A stretch of DNA of 7,297 nucleotides from the NCBI GenBank assembly GCA_028821815.1, contig JAPKEY010000074.1, forward strand, positions 1 through 7,297, given 5' to 3'. The position numbers and the translations under genes were made by a program. The stretch is from Candidatus Poseidoniales archaeon (GTDB lineage: Archaea > Thermoplasmatota > Poseidoniia > Poseidoniales > Thalassarchaeaceae). Under the pieces are notes generated by a model. The model did no database searches, was not told where the DNA came from, and was given only the letters and a program-made list of their open reading frames with translations. This document shows positions 5,634 through 7,297 of the stretch, piece after piece (position 1 is the first letter of the stretch; each line of letters begins with the position of its first letter).

Positions 5634-6516
5634 GGAAAGCGTGGATGTCAACCACGATATGGCGTTGATGAGGTGCATACCACTTGACGCGTTCTATATG
5701 CTCTACAGTACAGGAAAAAGAACTCATATTCTCTAGTTCCTTTGCTAAATTCACAGCCCATTCATCTTCATTTCCACCAGCAGCCAATCCGTGAATATGC
5801 AATATTCCTCCTTCGCGTTTGAGAGCTTGAAGCGCAATCGAATATCCCGCTTCAGAAGTGGGCAATAGGCCGAGGTTGACTCGATCAAATTCCGGTTCAA
5901 ATTTGGGATTACGATTGTCACCTTCGATAATTGTACAACGCTCGGCTAAATCATTTGCAGCGAGTGACCATTCGAGGGCTTGAATTGCGACAGGATTCCA
6001 TTCACATGCGACAACATGGGCAGCTCCACGGCCTTGCCCCCGCTCTCCATTCGCCCCCCGTGCACCTTCACTCAGGAATGGAAGGGTGTAGTATCCGATT
6101 CCAGCATAGAGATCCAGAATCCGTTCCCCTTCATGATTTTGATTTGCAATCCGCCCCCGTTCGGTGACGTTTCCTGCACTCCACATACACTGGGTGAAAT
6201 TGTAACCATAGTCGGTGCCATGTTCACGACGGACAACCCAATCATCATCGCCCAGTAGTAATTCGACGCCACTATTGCGAAATTCTCCACTGACTTCACC
6301 CATTCGAGCCACTCGCTTTACATTGAGTGCCACGGCAATGGTTTGCCACAATGTTTGGTTTTGATTCCATCCAGATTCACTGAAGGCATTTTGTGGTAAA
6401 ATGACTGTATCCGCGAATTTTTCCCATTTGCTAGGGACCTGTCCTGGTAAAACCCCCCCTAGCCTCTCAGTTAGCGCTTTCTCCAAGCGCGTATGAGGTG
6501 TGATAGTTGGGGCCAT
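5620..6516 (-). CDS. taw2: tRNA(Phe) wyosine aminocarboxypropyltransferase Taw2 (TYW2 family)
   Basis: This is a class I SAM-dependent enzyme of the Trm5/TYW2 family. Taw2/TYW2 transfers the 3-amino-3-carboxypropyl group of SAM to 4-demethylwyosine at position 37 of tRNA(Phe), stabilising codon reading. Motifs, numbered from the ATG at 6516 (298 aa), are NFTQCMWSAGNVTER (106-120), the SAM loop DLYAGIGYYTLPFL (135-148), CEWNP (171-175), GDNR (199-202), NLGLLPTSEAG (214-224), HIHG and VKWYAPHQRHIVVD. CEWNP and LGLLPTS point to TYW2 rather than the Trm5 methyltransferase. A Gly/Arg-rich insertion (about 151-166, nt 6019-6066) separates the SAM loop from CEWNP. A GTG at 6534 would add six residues, but the AT box at 6540-6546 is 27 bases before 6516, which favours the ATG. 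It is followed after 26 bp by cdsA and diverges from the surface-protein gene. Confidence 0.93.
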   Translation of the reverse strand: MAPTITPHTRLEKALTERLGGVLPGQVPSKWEKFADTVILPQNAFSESGWNQNQTLWQTIAVALNVKRVARMGEVSGEFRNSGVELLLGDDDWVVRREHGTDYGYNFTQCMWSAGNVTERGRIANQNHEGERILDLYAGIGYYTLPFLSEGARGANGERGQGRGAAHVVACEWNPVAIQALEWSLAANDLAERCTIIEGDNRNPKFEPEFDRVNLGLLPTSEAGYSIALQALKREGGILHIHGLAAGGNEDEWAVNLAKELENMSSFSCTVEHIERVKWYAPHQRHIVVDIHAFPVSC

Positions 6517-6539
6517 GACAACTCGTTGAGCCACTACCC

Positions 6540-6546
6540 AATTAAA
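6540..6546. promoter_or_regulatory. Symmetric TATA box shared by taw2 and the divergent surface-protein gene
   Basis: AATTAAA (TTTAATT on the minus strand) is the sole AT-rich run in the 53-bp spacer between the starts at 6516 (-) and 6570 (+). Its centre, 6543, is exactly 27 bases from each start codon. This is the expected distance for an archaeal TATA box driving leaderless mRNAs in both directions. The sequence and spacing are seen directly; promoter function is inferred. Confidence 0.6.
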
Positions 6547-6569
6547 CCACCAGAGCAGGAAGTTGGTCT

Positions 6570-7297
6570 ATGACCGCACCCCGGGCTAGGATGGCATGGT
6601 TCATCCTCGGCTTGCTGATTCTATCTGGGGGCGCACCTACAGTTTCTGCAGATCCCGGTGATGAAGAGGTCGTCAACACAATTTGTCAGACATGGAATAG
6701 CACATCTGGGATTTGTGATGACTACAATTTTGCTGATGATGAAACCACATCGATGGAATGGATTGAAGGTCGATACAATGTCAATATGGTCAATTCTACT
6801 GTAATGTCAGTGACTCTAGAATGGGCCATTCATGAAGTCCGCCGTGATGATATCATGCTCGATGATTTACCATTGGGTAACGGTTCTAATGCTTCGATGG
6901 ATGGAATTCCAGCGGATTACATCCGAAATTATCTCGATTATGTCACACTTTCGGGCTCGACTGTAAGGGACATGCTACTGAATTCAGTTTCAGCCACTGT
7001 GACGAGTTTAATCGACAATGGATTTGGCACGACTTCTGGTGTTCAGACCTCTTATGTGAACCAAATCACATACGAAGATCAAACCATTCAATGTACCGAT
7101 GACCGTGACCAAGATAGTGCGGACGAGGTCGCCGGTCTACCCAATGATGCCTACAACCCCCCTCTTTGTTTACGGACAACCCTCGCCATCAGTGTTGACC
7201 CCGCTGAACTTGGAATGACCGAGGTTGGGATGGATGTCGAACGTGCGTACCAGGGCCTGTTAACCATGGGAGGTGTCGTTCGCACGGACATGAATTT
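6570..7297 (+). CDS. Secreted or surface protein, N-terminal part, cut by window end
   Basis: The reading frame is open for 242 codons to the right edge with no stop. It starts with a signal peptide: Arg5 and Arg7, a hydrophobic core AWFILGLLILSGG, and likely cleavage after VSA at residue 27. The mature part is acidic. It has four cysteines (39, 49, 175, 200), candidates for two disulfides, and N-x-S/T sequons at 43, 75, 104 and 107. The segment at about 80-150 (VTLEWAIHEVRRDDIML through SLIDNGFG) could be a folded helical/strand domain. No family is recognised, so I assign no function. The ATG at 6570 is favoured over an internal ATG at 6591 because it gives a normal basic n-region and lies 27 bases after the shared TATA box. 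A C-terminal membrane anchor may lie outside the window. Confidence 0.85.
   Translation, partial: MTAPRARMAWFILGLLILSGGAPTVSADPGDEEVVNTICQTWNSTSGICDDYNFADDETTSMEWIEGRYNVNMVNSTVMSVTLEWAIHEVRRDDIMLDDLPLGNGSNASMDGIPADYIRNYLDYVTLSGSTVRDMLLNSVSATVTSLIDNGFGTTSGVQTSYVNQITYEDQTIQCTDDRDQDSADEVAGLPNDAYNPPLCLRTTLAISVDPAELGMTEVGMDVERAYQGLLTMGGVVRTDMN

Noticed and set aside
1..7297. tRNA/rRNA genes, CRISPR array, insertion sequence or attachment site
   Set aside because: I saw no regularly spaced direct repeats, no transposase-like frame with terminal repeats, and no tRNA-like cloverleaf sequence. Genes fill nearly the whole window.

Overview
The window most likely comes from a mesophilic marine archaeon of the Marine Group II / Candidatus Poseidoniales type (Thermoplasmatota). 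The indicators are an archaeal/eukaryotic-type wyosine enzyme (Taw2/TYW2), AT-rich boxes placed about 27 bases before several start codons with no clear Shine-Dalgarno sites (leaderless archaeal transcription), acidic proteins, membrane-anchored or secreted proteins with many N-x-S/T sequons, and bacterial-type genes (orn, cdsA) mixed in. This placement is inferred from gene content; no phylogeny was run.

Layout: the 3' end of an oligoribonuclease gene (+, 2-304) converges with a JAMM/MPN+ metalloprotease-like gene (-, ends at 277). That gene diverges from a highly acidic protein with a tryptophan-rich tail (+, to 1750). The acidic gene converges with a membrane-anchored CocE/S15 (X-Pro dipeptidyl-peptidase-like) hydrolase (-, 1753-3597). 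The hydrolase diverges from a signal-peptide-bearing, single-span cyclophilin-type prolyl isomerase (+, 3677-4642), which converges with a CdsA-family CTP transferase (-, 4631-5593). The cdsA-like gene lies just downstream of taw2 (-, 5620-6516), probably in one transcript. taw2 diverges from a large secreted or surface protein that runs off the right edge (+, 6570-7297).

The region is extremely compact. Except for the taw2-cdsA pair, genes alternate strand. The three convergent pairs overlap by 28 bp, are separated by 2 bp, and overlap by 12 bp. The three divergent pairs share short spacers of about 55, 79 and 53 bp. Two of these spacers have one AT-rich box near the middle, at nearly equal distance from both start codons, which suggests one bidirectional TATA element for two leaderless genes.

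No single pathway unites the genes. Two themes are visible. The first is information and RNA housekeeping (Orn, Taw2). The second is membrane and cell-surface functions (CocE-like hydrolase, cyclophilin, CdsA, secreted protein). The divergent hydrolase and cyclophilin may both act on prolyl bonds outside the membrane. I see no mobile element, CRISPR array, tRNA or rRNA, and no gene-free stretch longer than about 80 bp. I did not find a clearly new defence or metabolic system. The least explained genes are the JAMM/acidic-protein pair and the truncated surface protein.
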